Below are positions 37,034 to 46,593 of a stretch of 64,000 nt of DNA, one piece after another. The notes under the pieces were generated by a model. That model was not told the origin of the DNA and did no database searches. It was given only the letters and a program-made list of their open reading frames with translations. Each line of letters begins with the position of its first letter. Within the stretch, counting starts at the first letter, position 1. The translations under genes and the position numbers were made by a program. Origin of the DNA: Petrimonas mucosa. Lineage in GTDB: Bacteria; Bacteroidota; Bacteroidia; Bacteroidales; Dysgonomonadaceae. Location of the stretch: assembly GCF_900095795.1 (NCBI RefSeq), contig NZ_LT608328.1, forward strand, positions 2,969,001-3,033,000, in the 5' to 3' direction.

Positions 37034-39169
37034 TTAGAAGAACACGTAACGGTTATCTTCCACTTTCAGTTTATTTTTAAGTATCTCCATCGACTGGATC
37101 TGAAGCATGTATGCATTATTGCTTTGCATCAGATTCTTTTGGGCCTGGCTATCGAATGTTTCCACTCCTTGCGTTCTATCCGTTACATTTACAACGTATA
37201 CACCCATATTTCCCTTTACTGGCGATGAAACCGTGTTCAACGGAGCAAATGCCGACAAGGCGTTCAGTACGGGTTCAAATCCCAGCCCCGAAATATTTCT
37301 CGTAGTAAAGTTGACAAACTTTACGGTATCGACAGTCGTCTGCATCTCTTCGGCATAATCTTCCAGAGTGGTCAGGTTCTTGGCGGTCAGATCGGCGATG
37401 ATCTTCTCTGCCTTCTTGTCGTTGATCAATCGGGTACGAATGCCCGAAGCCACCTCTTGCAAAGGAGCCACACCTGCCGGGTAAACATGGTCGAGACGTG
37501 CAACTATGCGCATGTTGGTCATATCGAACTTCCTGACTGTTCCCGGTTTTTTCTCGTTTACAGCCCAGGTGACCACCTGACGCGAACCGGGTATCTGCAT
37601 CAACGAAAAGTCGTTAGCCGAAACACGAGTGTCGGGCATGACAAAATATCCTTTCTCAGTGGCCAGTTCATTGAATTTCTTGCCCACTTCCGGGTCTGAA
37701 ACAAACTGGTTGAGTTCGTTATCCACGTTGTTGGATGTCTTTTCGCTCACTACGACCGGCATGACAATAGTGGCAATCTTGTATTTCTGGACCGGTGCGG
37801 TACGTTCCTCAACTTGCAGGATCAGCTGTTGGCCGGGTACCTTTACCTTGAAAGCTTTACCTACAGGGGCGCTGAATGCAGCTTTCACCACCTCGGCACT
37901 AACCTGTACCAGATCGATCTCGCGGGCCCAACCTACATCACCGCCGTTCGATTGCGGATTCAGGCTGTTTGCGACCTCGGCAAAAGACTTGCCGCCCTGT
38001 ATCTCATTGAATACACTATCCACGAAATGGGTAATGATGCTATCCTGTCCTGCCAGTGAAGCATCCGGAACAGCCATCATCCTGAGACGTACCGAGTCGG
38101 GAGCGACCGTTTTGTCCAGCAGTTTGTAGATCGTATAGCTATTTCCTTCGCGGACCGGACCTTTGATATCTGAAACGGTTGCAGACTCTACAAACGACTT
38201 CTGTCCTTCAGTCAGTGAATTTGCAGCAAGATAGACATCCCTGAACGGCACGTCGGAATAATCGGCAACCACGGGTGCCGGATTTGTGGCCTCCAGCAGT
38301 TTTTGATATGCTTCGTTGGCCTGAGCTTCAACTTCGGCAAAATCGGCATCACTTGGAACAATCTCCTTTGTAAAATAGGAGATCTTCGCCATGGGCACAT
38401 CCAACCGGAAGAGGTTTTTATTCTTTTCGTAAAACGATTTCACTTCCTTGTCCGATACGGTAACCGTCGAGTCGGGTAGGGAGAAATAGCTCTTCATCAC
38501 ATAAGCCATATCTGCATTCTGTTGCGACAGCTCGAATGTGGTTTTCGCTTCAACATCGTTCACCATCACGGCATTGGTAAGCAATGAGGTATACTTCTCC
38601 TGCAGGCGTTGATACTTGATCATGTTTTCGATAAACAACCACATCGATCTGTATTGCTCAACAACAGCTCTCTCTTCAGGGAGAAGCGACCCCACCGGTG
38701 AGTTTACAGTAGCAAGAAACTGTACCAGTCCATCCCTGTCGAATCTGCCGGTTTGCGGATCAACAAAGAACGGAAGCTGTTGCAACAAAGGAGATATCGT
38801 CTCACCGTGTACCAGGTCGTTGATCTCGGCTTTAGAGACAGCCAATCCAAGTTTTGCTGCCTCATTGTCAAGCATCCGTTCACGTACCATCTGGTCATAC
38901 ACGGCTTCTCTGATCTGCTGGGACATATTCTCATCGAGCGAGGTCTGCCCACTGATCATTTTTTGAAAATTCTCCCACTCGGTAATCCTGTCAGCATACT
39001 CCTTGGTGGAAATTACTTGTCCGTTAACGACAAAAGCCTTATCGCGTGATTTTGCAAAAAGTGTGTTTCCCGAAGTAAGCAGATCCCCCAAAATAAATGC
39101 GAGCAACGCAATACCAATAATAGCGACCAACAGTACGCCCTTATCCCTAATCTTCTGAAGTGTAGCCAT
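37034..39169 (-). CDS. PpiD/SurA-like periplasmic peptidyl-prolyl isomerase
   Basis: A 711-residue folding factor. One N-terminal membrane anchor (about 11-31, GVLLVAIIGIALLAFILG) is followed by a SurA-N-like chaperone region with VVNGQVISTKEYADRI. A parvulin rotamase domain lies in the middle (about 355-465, including SFAEVANSLNPQSNGGDVGW), and a long C-terminal helical part follows. It should act at the periplasmic face of the inner membrane on exported proteins. It has its own -7 box at 39230 although it lies behind the envelope gene cluster. Confidence 0.9.
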   Translation of the reverse strand: MATLQKIRDKGVLLVAIIGIALLAFILGDLLTSGNTLFAKSRDKAFVVNGQVISTKEYADRITEWENFQKMISGQTSLDENMSQQIREAVYDQMVRERMLDNEAAKLGLAVSKAEINDLVHGETISPLLQQLPFFVDPQTGRFDRDGLVQFLATVNSPVGSLLPEERAVVEQYRSMWLFIENMIKYQRLQEKYTSLLTNAVMVNDVEAKTTFELSQQNADMAYVMKSYFSLPDSTVTVSDKEVKSFYEKNKNLFRLDVPMAKISYFTKEIVPSDADFAEVEAQANEAYQKLLEATNPAPVVADYSDVPFRDVYLAANSLTEGQKSFVESATVSDIKGPVREGNSYTIYKLLDKTVAPDSVRLRMMAVPDASLAGQDSIITHFVDSVFNEIQGGKSFAEVANSLNPQSNGGDVGWAREIDLVQVSAEVVKAAFSAPVGKAFKVKVPGQQLILQVEERTAPVQKYKIATIVMPVVVSEKTSNNVDNELNQFVSDPEVGKKFNELATEKGYFVMPDTRVSANDFSLMQIPGSRQVVTWAVNEKKPGTVRKFDMTNMRIVARLDHVYPAGVAPLQEVASGIRTRLINDKKAEKIIADLTAKNLTTLEDYAEEMQTTVDTVKFVNFTTRNISGLGFEPVLNALSAFAPLNTVSSPVKGNMGVYVVNVTDRTQGVETFDSQAQKNLMQSNNAYMLQIQSMEILKNKLKVEDNRYVFF

Positions 39170-39229
39170 TTAACTATTCTGAGTTTTTTTGATAAACAAA
39201 TTATTTTTATGTTCTTTTAAACAAGATTG

Positions 39230-39237
39230 CAAAGTTA
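39230..39237 (-). promoter_or_regulatory. -7 promoter element (TAACTTTG) of the PpiD-like gene
   Basis: An exact TAnnTTTG match on the minus strand, leaving a 5' UTR of about 55 nt. Confidence 0.65.
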
Positions 39238-39295
39238 ATAAAAATTAGAAAGATAACTTCATATTTTCCAAAAAAGTGATCAGCAAAACAAAGCC

Positions 39296-40558
39296 TTAAC
39301 TTATCGTCAATCTGACCACTTCGATTTTCCTGGCAGTAACCTTCAATATCTTGAATGTATACCTCCCGATGATTATTGTTTCATAGGTTTTTGGGAAACG
39401 CTGCATGTGATGCAACAGGTAGCCGGCGACTGTAGAATAGCTCTCCGACTCTGGAATTCCAAATCCGTAATCTTCGTTCAACCTGTCTATCTCCACCCTC
39501 CCCGAGAGAATATACTCGCTGTCGCTCACCTGCTTCACAAAGCGGACCTTGCTGTCATACTCATCCTCGATATCGCCAAAAATCTCTTCTACCAGGTCTT
39601 CCATGGTGACAACACCCGATGTCCCCCCAAACTCGTCCACCACGACGGCAATACTCTTTCGTTGCTGCATCAGGTCGTTCATCAATTTACTTGCCGGCAT
39701 GCTCTCGGGTACGAACGACGCGGGTGTGATCCGCTGGGTCCAGTCGACGGGAGCATTGAACATTTCCCAAACGTGTATGTATCCCAAAATGTCATCAATA
39801 TCCTCACCATATACCAGGATCCTGGAGATGCCACTCTCGACAAAGAGTTCTTTCAGCTTCTCGATATCCTCATCTCTCTTTATGGCCACGATATCTGCCC
39901 TGGGCACCATGCAATCGCGTACCCGCATGGAGGAAAAATCGAGAGCGTTTCTGAAAATCTTCACTTCGGAGTCCACCTCCTGATCGCCCGAAATATCTTC
40001 GAACCCTTTTCTCACGTACGAATCCAACTCCTGTCGCCCCAAGACTCCCTCATTGGCACTATCTGATCTGATGCCGAAAAAAGTCAAAACAGCACGCGAA
40101 AGGAAAACGACCAATGTAACAACAGGAAAAAGCAACAGGTAGAAAACAAATGCGGGGAGAATCAATATCCTTATCCATAAATTGGCTTTTCCTGCAAGAA
40201 CGGCACGGGGGATAAACTCGCTGCAGATGAGAATAACCAGGGAGGTTGCGCCAACTACAAGCAGGCATATCAACCATCTGCTTTCCGTAACATACTGTCT
40301 GATAAAGGGTATGGCTATCAACGATGAAATGAACACGAAAAATACCAGTACGGTAAGATTTCCAAATATCAAAGTGGCCAGGAAGTGTCGTGGATGACCA
40401 TAGACAGTATTCAGCATCAGGTTGAAAAGGCCTCTCTTCTTTTGCGTCATCGCAAACCGCAACCTGTCCGACGCAAGAAAAACCGTTTCCATACCCGAAA
40501 AAAAGAGTGAGAGGAATAGTAAAATCAGCCAGTAGGATATTAGCGATGAAACAGACAT
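39296..40558 (-). CDS. CNNM/CBS-domain membrane protein, hemolysin C/GldE-like
   Basis: A 420-residue protein with an N-terminal CNNM membrane domain (about 1-170, four hydrophobic segments), a CBS pair (about 205-325, DCMVPRADIVAIKRDEDIEK and VVVDEFGGTSGVVTMEDLVEE) and a C-terminal CorC/HlyC domain (about 340-420). The family is linked to cation (Mg/Co) transport; GldE relatives accompany gliding and T9SS genes in Bacteroidetes. It follows lptC after 47 bases in the same direction, so it is probably in the TPR-lptC operon. Confidence 0.88.
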   Translation of the reverse strand: MSVSSLISYWLILLFLSLFFSGMETVFLASDRLRFAMTQKKRGLFNLMLNTVYGHPRHFLATLIFGNLTVLVFFVFISSLIAIPFIRQYVTESRWLICLLVVGATSLVILICSEFIPRAVLAGKANLWIRILILPAFVFYLLLFPVVTLVVFLSRAVLTFFGIRSDSANEGVLGRQELDSYVRKGFEDISGDQEVDSEVKIFRNALDFSSMRVRDCMVPRADIVAIKRDEDIEKLKELFVESGISRILVYGEDIDDILGYIHVWEMFNAPVDWTQRITPASFVPESMPASKLMNDLMQQRKSIAVVVDEFGGTSGVVTMEDLVEEIFGDIEDEYDSKVRFVKQVSDSEYILSGRVEIDRLNEDYGFGIPESESYSTVAGYLLHHMQRFPKTYETIIIGRYTFKILKVTARKIEVVRLTIS

Positions 40559-40605
40559 ACTATTTCAATTTAAGGTGCCGGGTAAAAGGAATTTTTGCCA
40601 GTTGA

Positions 40606-41241
40606 CTATGGTACCGAATCGGGCTGGAGCACCAGGGAATCGGGATACTCCTCCTTCTCTTCGAATGGCAGTTTCCCATCGTGCGGCCTCAAGATCCGGT
40701 AATCGGTCATTTGCTGATTCGACTCAAAACCGTATCCTTTCAGCTCAAGGGCGCCACGTTTAATCTCGATATACTTGTCGGAATATACCTTGGCCTGTTT
40801 TTGATCCCAGAAGAGTTCTTCACTCCTGAACTCATGGCCCTGCATGTTTCTTACCTGAACATTGCCCTTTACGCGCCACAGTTTTTTTGCAGTGTAGTTC
40901 CAGGCCGTATCGGCCTCGATGGTTGCCTCCACGTTATAATTATCATCAAATCTTTCCAGATAGAAACCTTCCGGAAAAAGGGAGAAGGGCTCCTTGGCCT
41001 TATCGTATACCTCCCAAACTTCCGCCTTGATCCTGTAACGTGTCTTCCCCGAATCAGAAATGAGCTGCACGGCCGATTGGGTAACCATCGACGGCATGGT
41101 CTCGGGATCGAACTTGACGTTGATCAGGTTCTCATCTTTCTTGCCGCACGAACAGATAAAAAGAATCATAACAACCCCAATTATTGGAGTTGTTATGATT
41201 CTCAAGATATCCTTTTGTTGTTGTTTCAACAAATCGCTCAA
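40606..41241 (-). CDS. lptC: LptC-like component of the LPS export machine
   Basis: A 211-residue protein with an N-terminal hydrophobic segment ending in a lipobox-like LFICSCG, then the LptC/OstA beta-jellyroll (VTQSAVQLISDSGKTRYRI and VRNMQGHEFRSEELFWDQ). LptC links the LptBFG transporter to LptA in moving LPS across the periplasm. The start (41241) follows the TPR gene stop after 2 bases, giving translational coupling. Codons 14-27 form a 19-bp hairpin followed by a U-rich stretch, which is unusual inside a gene. Confidence 0.85.
   Translation of the reverse strand: MSDLLKQQQKDILRIITTPIIGVVMILFICSCGKKDENLINVKFDPETMPSMVTQSAVQLISDSGKTRYRIKAEVWEVYDKAKEPFSLFPEGFYLERFDDNYNVEATIEADTAWNYTAKKLWRVKGNVQVRNMQGHEFRSEELFWDQKQAKVYSDKYIEIKRGALELKGYGFESNQQMTDYRILRPHDGKLPFEEKEEYPDSLVLQPDSVP
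41162..41202 (-). repeat. Long hairpin inside the start of lptC
   Basis: AGAATCATAACAACTCCAA is followed by TAA and TTGGGGTTGTTATGATTCT on the minus strand. All 19 positions pair in RNA, one as U-G, with a three-base loop, and TTTTATC follows. It lies about 40 bases inside lptC. Because it is palindromic, both strands encode the same IITTPIIGVVMI peptide. Confidence 0.9.
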
Positions 41242-41243
41242 TT

Positions 41244-42605
41244 TTATTTCAACCTTACCGTAGTGGTTTCACCGATCCATCCGGGAATAAATATCGACTC
41301 GCCAGCCTTGATACCCATCATGAATGCGGTTTCGGTGTCCATGAAGTAACCTGAATAGGTATTGATCAAGCCGTTTGCCTTGGCAGCAACACTGGGATCG
41401 ACAGATTTTGCTTTTTGTAATTTGTCGACTGCAGCACAGAAGACCAGACCACGCTTTTCAGCTTCCGGGAAGATATTTTGAGCCGAAGCGGCATAAAGCT
41501 GAGCAATCAGAATGTAGGCTTCACCATTGTTGGGATTGAATTCCAATGCATCATAAGCAGCCTGGCGTGATTTTGCAAAATTGCGCTGGTTGGAGAAGAT
41601 TCCCGCCAGTTGCATCATGTAATCGGAAGCCTTGTTCTTGTCAGATTCCAGTTGAGCTCCCTCATGATAGTACTTGATGGCAGTATCGTAATCCTTGTCT
41701 CTCAAGCTCTTGTTAGCCAGCCCAATTGCTGACTCTGCAGAAGGCTCAAGCTTATGAAGGTACTCTGCAGCCGAGAAGTAGATCTCGGTATCACTGCAGC
41801 CAACCGAACCGAGTGCGTTAACCACCTCTGTCAGGAAAGCCTTGTTTTCCTTGTTGGGTTCCACCTTGTCGGCATAGTATTCCGTCAATGTCTTGCAATC
41901 GCCAGCGCCACTGCTGACAAATGCTTTCACAATTCCCTCCTTAACCAGACCCAGATAATCGGCATTTGCCTTGTCGTTTGCGGCATTTGCCTTGCTGATG
42001 GCTTCATCAACATATCCTGTAACGGTAAAATAATCGGTGATATACTGATCCTTCTTGCCCGGATCGTTCAGAAATTGAGTGAGCGATGCCACCATATAAT
42101 ATGAATAGGCATCCTTGGGTTCCATATCAGATTTCATCTCGTTAATGGCTTCACCCAACCATTGGTAAATCACCTTGGAGTCGGCCTTGTCGCCCATCAG
42201 CTCCATGTAGTCGTAGGTTTTATAAGCCAATACCGTACCCTTGTTATCGTCCGAAAAATATTTCAGGCGGGTATCGAATATCTCCATGGTCTTGTCGAAA
42301 TACTGCTGTTTCTTTGCAGCATCCGTTTCAGAAGCATAGAGGCTTTTAAAGATACGGGGACCATAAATATAGATATTCTTACTGGAAGCGGGACAGTTTT
42401 CATAAACAGCATTCCAGGGCGTCAATGCTTCCTTATAATTTTCAGCCTTTGCTGAAGTAGACATAAGACTCAGATTCATACGGCATTTTACGCTGTCTTC
42501 TCCATGTCCGAAAGGAGCTTTTACCGGATCGTATCCTGCTTTTTGGGCGCTGAGACCTGCTACGGTCGCAAATGCAAGAAATCCTGATAACAATAATCTT
42601 CTCAT
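41244..42605 (-). CDS. Exported TPR-repeat protein
   Basis: A 453-residue protein with signal peptide (cleavage after AGLSAQ, about 21) and helical TPR repeats, clearest at about 285-400 (AIKYYHEGAQLESDKNKASD and NPNNGEAYILIAQLYAAS). It should be periplasmic or outer-membrane associated and act as a protein-interaction scaffold. It precedes lptC with a 2-base gap. The position next to LPS export, a folding factor and an outer-membrane barrel suggests an envelope role; the exact function is unknown. Confidence 0.82.
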   Translation of the reverse strand: MRRLLLSGFLAFATVAGLSAQKAGYDPVKAPFGHGEDSVKCRMNLSLMSTSAKAENYKEALTPWNAVYENCPASSKNIYIYGPRIFKSLYASETDAAKKQQYFDKTMEIFDTRLKYFSDDNKGTVLAYKTYDYMELMGDKADSKVIYQWLGEAINEMKSDMEPKDAYSYYMVASLTQFLNDPGKKDQYITDYFTVTGYVDEAISKANAANDKANADYLGLVKEGIVKAFVSSGAGDCKTLTEYYADKVEPNKENKAFLTEVVNALGSVGCSDTEIYFSAAEYLHKLEPSAESAIGLANKSLRDKDYDTAIKYYHEGAQLESDKNKASDYMMQLAGIFSNQRNFAKSRQAAYDALEFNPNNGEAYILIAQLYAASAQNIFPEAEKRGLVFCAAVDKLQKAKSVDPSVAAKANGLINTYSGYFMDTETAFMMGIKAGESIFIPGWIGETTTVRLK

Positions 42606-42701
42606 AATCTTCTTTTAATTTTTTGTTTTATCCCGATTACGGTTGCTAGTAGGACAATATGTTAAATAAAAAGTTTAATCTTCTTTCTGATTTAAACGTT
42701 G

Positions 42702-42709
42702 CAAAGATA
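42702..42709 (-). promoter_or_regulatory. -7 promoter element (TATCTTTG) of the TPR-lptC operon
   Basis: An exact match on the minus strand, just past the stop of the outer-membrane gene at 42717. It leaves a 5' UTR of about 90 nt in which I see no known riboswitch. Confidence 0.65.
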
Positions 42710-42716
42710 CAAAAAA

Positions 42717-44060
42717 TCAGTTAAACTGTCTTTTGAAAAACCAGAATTCATTGATATTCATGTTCAAAGAGATCTTGAACATATCCTGCTTGATCATGTA
42801 CTGCATATCGGGACGCTGGGAGATGTAGCTGAATCCGATATTGAGCATGGATAACCTGCCTGAGAGGTTGTCCCTGAAAGGTAAACCCAGACCGAAGTTG
42901 ACTCCGTACTCCTTAAACCCTCCTACACCCACACTGGCACTGGTCAACGGATTGTAAACCGAAACGTTGGTATAAGAATTTCCATACGAGACTCCGGCTC
43001 TCAACCGGACACGGTTGAAAAAATTCCGGCTGTAGGGATCAACGATATACTCGGCACCGGCATTGATCCTGTATCTATTGTTGAACCGGTTTTGCAGGGT
43101 CAGGCCATCCAGAACTTCAGGATAGTTCAAACCCTCCCACTGCTGGAAAGTTCCATCAATACCCACCAACAGGTTTCTATTTGAGTAGGTAACCCCCACT
43201 CCGTATGTAGCCGGCAGCTGGAAACGCTGATTCGAGAGGGTGTCGTCGCGCAATATTTCGCTCGGCGTCTGGTAAGGGTTGGTATATGGATCCGACAGGA
43301 ACATCATCTCCGTAGCGTAAACATCCGTTTTTGAAGTCAGCCCCGGCGTGTAGACAACACCCAGTGTCAACTCACTTGACTTGTCTAGAGGAAGCGTGAA
43401 CTGGGCTCCAAAATCATATTTCAAATCGCGGATGGAATATGCTTTCTTCTCTTCGCCGATAGTGGCTCCCGTGGTTGATGTGGGTACAGATACGCTGCTA
43501 TAGCTGAAATTACCGAAAAGGTAAGTGAGATTGGCCCCGACAGAAAAAAAGGAGACGGGCTCATATGCCATACCGGCATAGATCTGGCTCAAACCTCCAG
43601 TTCCACGAAATACCTCTTCGTATATGAGGTTCTCAAATGTACGGACCTGCCCGTAATTGTATCCGGTCTTCGAATAGGGAAGCAGTCCTATGCTGGCTCC
43701 CACCTTGCGAAAAATCGGGAACTGCATGGCTACATAGTCAAAATTTCCATTGTAGAAATCCTGCTTGTTCACCCCGTCGCTATACAGGGCGTAATGTCCC
43801 GACACACCGAAGTCGAAAATAAAGGTAAGCGTATCGAGCCTGGAGTAGGATGCCGGATTGCCGGGATTCACCTGCTGGCTTCTTCTGATACCATAGCTTA
43901 TCCCTCCCATGGCTTCGGATGCACCGAAGGACTGATTGGACAACAGGCCGTATCCGTACCTTCCGTACGGCGAATTGGATCCCACCTGTTGCGCAAAAGT
44001 AGCGGTGACGGCAGTAAAGAGGAGTATTAACGATAAAAAACGTTTAGCTGCTATATCCAT
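42717..44060 (-). CDS. Outer-membrane beta-barrel protein
   Basis: A 447-residue protein with signal peptide (cleavage after ATFAQ, about 24). The mature start SNSPYGRYGYGLLSNQSFGA and the repeated alternating strands resemble OmpP1/FadL-like or hypothetical Bacteroidetes barrels. The C-terminus ends in an aromatic strand (NEFWFFKRQFN). It may transport small hydrophobic molecules, but no ligand can be read from the sequence. It is the first gene of the minus-strand envelope cluster. Confidence 0.78.
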   Translation of the reverse strand: MDIAAKRFLSLILLFTAVTATFAQQVGSNSPYGRYGYGLLSNQSFGASEAMGGISYGIRRSQQVNPGNPASYSRLDTLTFIFDFGVSGHYALYSDGVNKQDFYNGNFDYVAMQFPIFRKVGASIGLLPYSKTGYNYGQVRTFENLIYEEVFRGTGGLSQIYAGMAYEPVSFFSVGANLTYLFGNFSYSSVSVPTSTTGATIGEEKKAYSIRDLKYDFGAQFTLPLDKSSELTLGVVYTPGLTSKTDVYATEMMFLSDPYTNPYQTPSEILRDDTLSNQRFQLPATYGVGVTYSNRNLLVGIDGTFQQWEGLNYPEVLDGLTLQNRFNNRYRINAGAEYIVDPYSRNFFNRVRLRAGVSYGNSYTNVSVYNPLTSASVGVGGFKEYGVNFGLGLPFRDNLSGRLSMLNIGFSYISQRPDMQYMIKQDMFKISLNMNINEFWFFKRQFN

Positions 44061-44210
44061 TCTTTTTCATTATAATCAACGCACGATGGTCGATTGTTTC
44101 ATAATTAATTTTAAGGTACAAAGATGATATTTTTTTGCGATGCGACCAACAAAAGGGTATAAACTTCTTGTTAAAAAGAGTAAAGTGACGATCTTGTCAA
44201 CACTACCGAT

Positions 44211-44756
44211 TTATCTATACTTATTGTAAGAGACGATCTCTTCTTTTGATTTCCGTTTTTTAGACCGCAAAGCCTGGGTACTGTAGCCAATGACAATGTC
44301 GAGCCAGACTCTCCTGGAATCGGGTATCGACAACAATTCACGCATCTTCTCCTCGTCGAACCATCCCACAATACAGGACCCCAAGCCCTCTGCGTGGGCG
44401 GCCAGCACGATATGTGCCGCAACAACGCCCAGATCCATCTGGGCATAATCCTTCTGCTTTACCCAGCCACCTATCCCCGAAGAGAGGTTCACCTTCTCCT
44501 CAACCAGCAGAATGTGAACCGGAGCCTGCTTGGTAAAATGGTTGATGCCCAGCGCACGGGTGGAGGTGGCATCTGCCACCCGGTTTTTCAGTTCGGGGTC
44601 ATCCACCACAATCATATGCCATGGCTGTGCATTACAGGCCGATGGGGCCATACGGGCAGCTTCGAGAATCCGATCCAGCTTTTCTTTCTCGACCGGTCTT
44701 TCGGGATCAAATGCCCGGTCGCTCTGCCGGGTAGAGACAAATTGCAGGAAATCCAT
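44211..44756 (-). CDS. Nitroreductase-family FMN oxidoreductase
   Basis: A 181-residue flavoprotein with the family start STRQSDRAFDPERPVEKE and the APSACNAQPWHMIVVDD motif that binds FMN. It reduces quinones, nitro compounds or similar with NAD(P)H. It lies 11 bases behind ribE, a flavin biosynthesis gene, in the same transcript. The natural substrate is unknown. Confidence 0.9.
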   Translation of the reverse strand: MDFLQFVSTRQSDRAFDPERPVEKEKLDRILEAARMAPSACNAQPWHMIVVDDPELKNRVADATSTRALGINHFTKQAPVHILLVEEKVNLSSGIGGWVKQKDYAQMDLGVVAAHIVLAAHAEGLGSCIVGWFDEEKMRELLSIPDSRRVWLDIVIGYSTQALRSKKRKSKEEIVSYNKYR

Positions 44757-44767
44757 AGGTTGAGTGC

Positions 44768-45373
44768 TTATGACTGCAAAGCCAAAATACGGCTGATATA
44801 TTTACCTACAATATCGAACTCGATATTGACAACCGAACCCTTCTCTATCTGGTGAAAATTGGTCATCTCATATGTATAGGGGATGATCGCCACGCTGAAA
44901 CTCTTCTCGGTTGGATTTACCACGGTCAGACTTACACCGTTTACCGTCACCGAACCTTTATCAACTGTCAGATATCCTTTTTTTGCCATCTCCTTATCAA
45001 ACTCATACTGGAAAGTATAGTACCAACTGCCGTCTGCTTCGACCACATCGGTACATACCGCCGTCTGGTCGACATGGCCCTGCACGATGTGCCCGTCGAG
45101 CCGGCCATCCATCTTCATGCTGCGTTCCAGATTCACCTTGCTGCCCACCTTCAACAATCCCAGATTGGAACGATCGAGCGTCTCCTTGATAGCTGTCACC
45201 GTATAGTTATCTCCATCGATTGAGACAACGGTCAGACAAACTCCATTGTGCGCGACACTCTGGTCCACCTTTAACTCATGTGTAAACGAGCACTTCAGCG
45301 TAATATGCAGGTTACCCTTCTCTCTTTCCAATGCAACTACGGTTGCTGCTTCTTCTACGATTCCGGAAAACAT
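44768..45373 (-). CDS. ribE: Riboflavin synthase alpha chain
   Basis: A 201-residue enzyme converting two 6,7-dimethyl-8-ribityllumazine molecules to riboflavin. It has two repeats of the lumazine-binding fold, each with a [V]NGVCLTV / VNGVSLTVV-type motif. The N-terminal MFSGIVEEAA is diagnostic. It sits 27 bases downstream of dapA and has no FMN riboswitch in front. Confidence 0.95.
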   Translation of the reverse strand: MFSGIVEEAATVVALEREKGNLHITLKCSFTHELKVDQSVAHNGVCLTVVSIDGDNYTVTAIKETLDRSNLGLLKVGSKVNLERSMKMDGRLDGHIVQGHVDQTAVCTDVVEADGSWYYTFQYEFDKEMAKKGYLTVDKGSVTVNGVSLTVVNPTEKSFSVAIIPYTYEMTNFHQIEKGSVVNIEFDIVGKYISRILALQS

Positions 45374-45400
45374 AATATGGTTATTATTTCTATTTCAAGA

Positions 45401-46300
45401 TTATGAATTTGCGATCAGTGTAAACTTCTTCAACTCAGCCACAATTTGCTGCCTGGTCTCTTCAGTAGCAGCAACCAGGGGTAGACGGAGTTCATTCTCA
45501 ATGTAGCCCATTTCGCAAAGCATGCATTTCACTCCAGCCGGATTCCCATCCTTGAAAAGTAGACGGAAAATCTCGGCGAAACGGCTGTTTTCACGTTCAG
45601 CCTCATTGAAATTTCCGGTTAATGCATGATGTATCATTTCGGAAAATCTTTTCGGCATGGCATTCCCCAATACAGATATTACCCCTTCTCCTCCTCTCTT
45701 TATCAGGTCGAAGGCCATCCCGTCATCGCCGGAAATCACATGGAATCCCTTGGGGCGCTCGGCAATAATCTGCTTGATCTGATCCAATTTCCCCGATGCC
45801 TCCTTGACACCCACGATGTTGGGACAACTTCTTGCCAACCGCAAGGTGGTCTCTGCCTCCAGATTCACACCTGTTCTTCCAGGCACATTGTAAAGGATGA
45901 TCGGTCGCGGAGAGGCCTCACTCAGCGCGCGATAGTGCTGAAAAAGTCCCTCCTGGGTAGGTTTGTTGTAATAAGGGGTAACCGACAAGACAGCCGCAAT
46001 GTTTGAAAAATAGGAAACCTTGAGCTCATGGACGACTTCGGCGGTATTATTTCCTCCAACCCCCACAACAAGTGGAAGCCGGTTATTGTTTTTCTCCACA
46101 ATGAAACGGACCACTTCTGTCCGCTCATCGCGTGTCAATGTCGGCGTTTCAGCTGTAGTACCCAATGCAACAAGATAATCGGCACCCTGGGTTGTAAGAT
46201 ACTCTACCAGTCGACCCAGAGCATCAAAGTCAACCGACTTGTCCTTTTTGAATGGTGTTATCAGGGCAACACCCATCCCTTTCAGATTGATTGTTGACAT
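45401..46300 (-). CDS. dapA: 4-hydroxy-tetrahydrodipicolinate synthase
   Basis: About 299 residues. The enzyme condenses pyruvate and aspartate semialdehyde in the lysine/diaminopimelate route. Motifs are the TIM-barrel start MGVALITPFK, GTTAETPTLTRDE, the Tyr-containing VTPYYNKPTQEG and the Schiff-base Lys in VGVKEASGK. The start at 46300 (MSTINLKG) is chosen because a -7 box (46361-46368) lies within the longer frame to 46390. It leads a dapA-ribE-nitroreductase unit. Confidence 0.95.
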   Translation of the reverse strand: MSTINLKGMGVALITPFKKDKSVDFDALGRLVEYLTTQGADYLVALGTTAETPTLTRDERTEVVRFIVEKNNNRLPLVVGVGGNNTAEVVHELKVSYFSNIAAVLSVTPYYNKPTQEGLFQHYRALSEASPRPIILYNVPGRTGVNLEAETTLRLARSCPNIVGVKEASGKLDQIKQIIAERPKGFHVISGDDGMAFDLIKRGGEGVISVLGNAMPKRFSEMIHHALTGNFNEAERENSRFAEIFRLLFKDGNPAGVKCMLCEMGYIENELRLPLVAATEETRQQIVAELKKFTLIANS

Positions 46301-46360
46301 AAAATTACGTCTTACAGTTTTTCTCGAAACATTCCGATAACTTTGGGACATTCCGGATGG

Positions 46361-46368
46361 CAAAGTTA
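46361..46368 (-). promoter_or_regulatory. -7 promoter element (TAACTTTG) of dapA
   Basis: An exact TAnnTTTG match; predicted transcription start about 46354, giving a 5' UTR of about 54 nt. Confidence 0.65.
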
Positions 46369-46511
46369 CATTTTTTTCAGCCAAATCCATATAAATTGGT
46401 CAATTACTTTCAATGGAGGTGCTGTAAATGTTCAGTTTTCAGTTGAAAACAAAAAAAATGACCAACGAGCTATTTTCTTTGCTCTGTCTACGTCCACATT
46501 ACTATTTTTAT

Positions 46512-46519
46512 TATATTTG
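46512..46519 (+). promoter_or_regulatory. -7 promoter element (TATATTTG) of the exported sugar module
   Basis: An exact match on the plus strand about 75 bases before the first gene's likely ATG. Confidence 0.65.
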
Positions 46520-46593
46520 TCCAGAATTATCCCCGGAAAGGAGATCATCAGCGACACCCGGGATTGATCTGTAAAACACACAATATGAACCAC

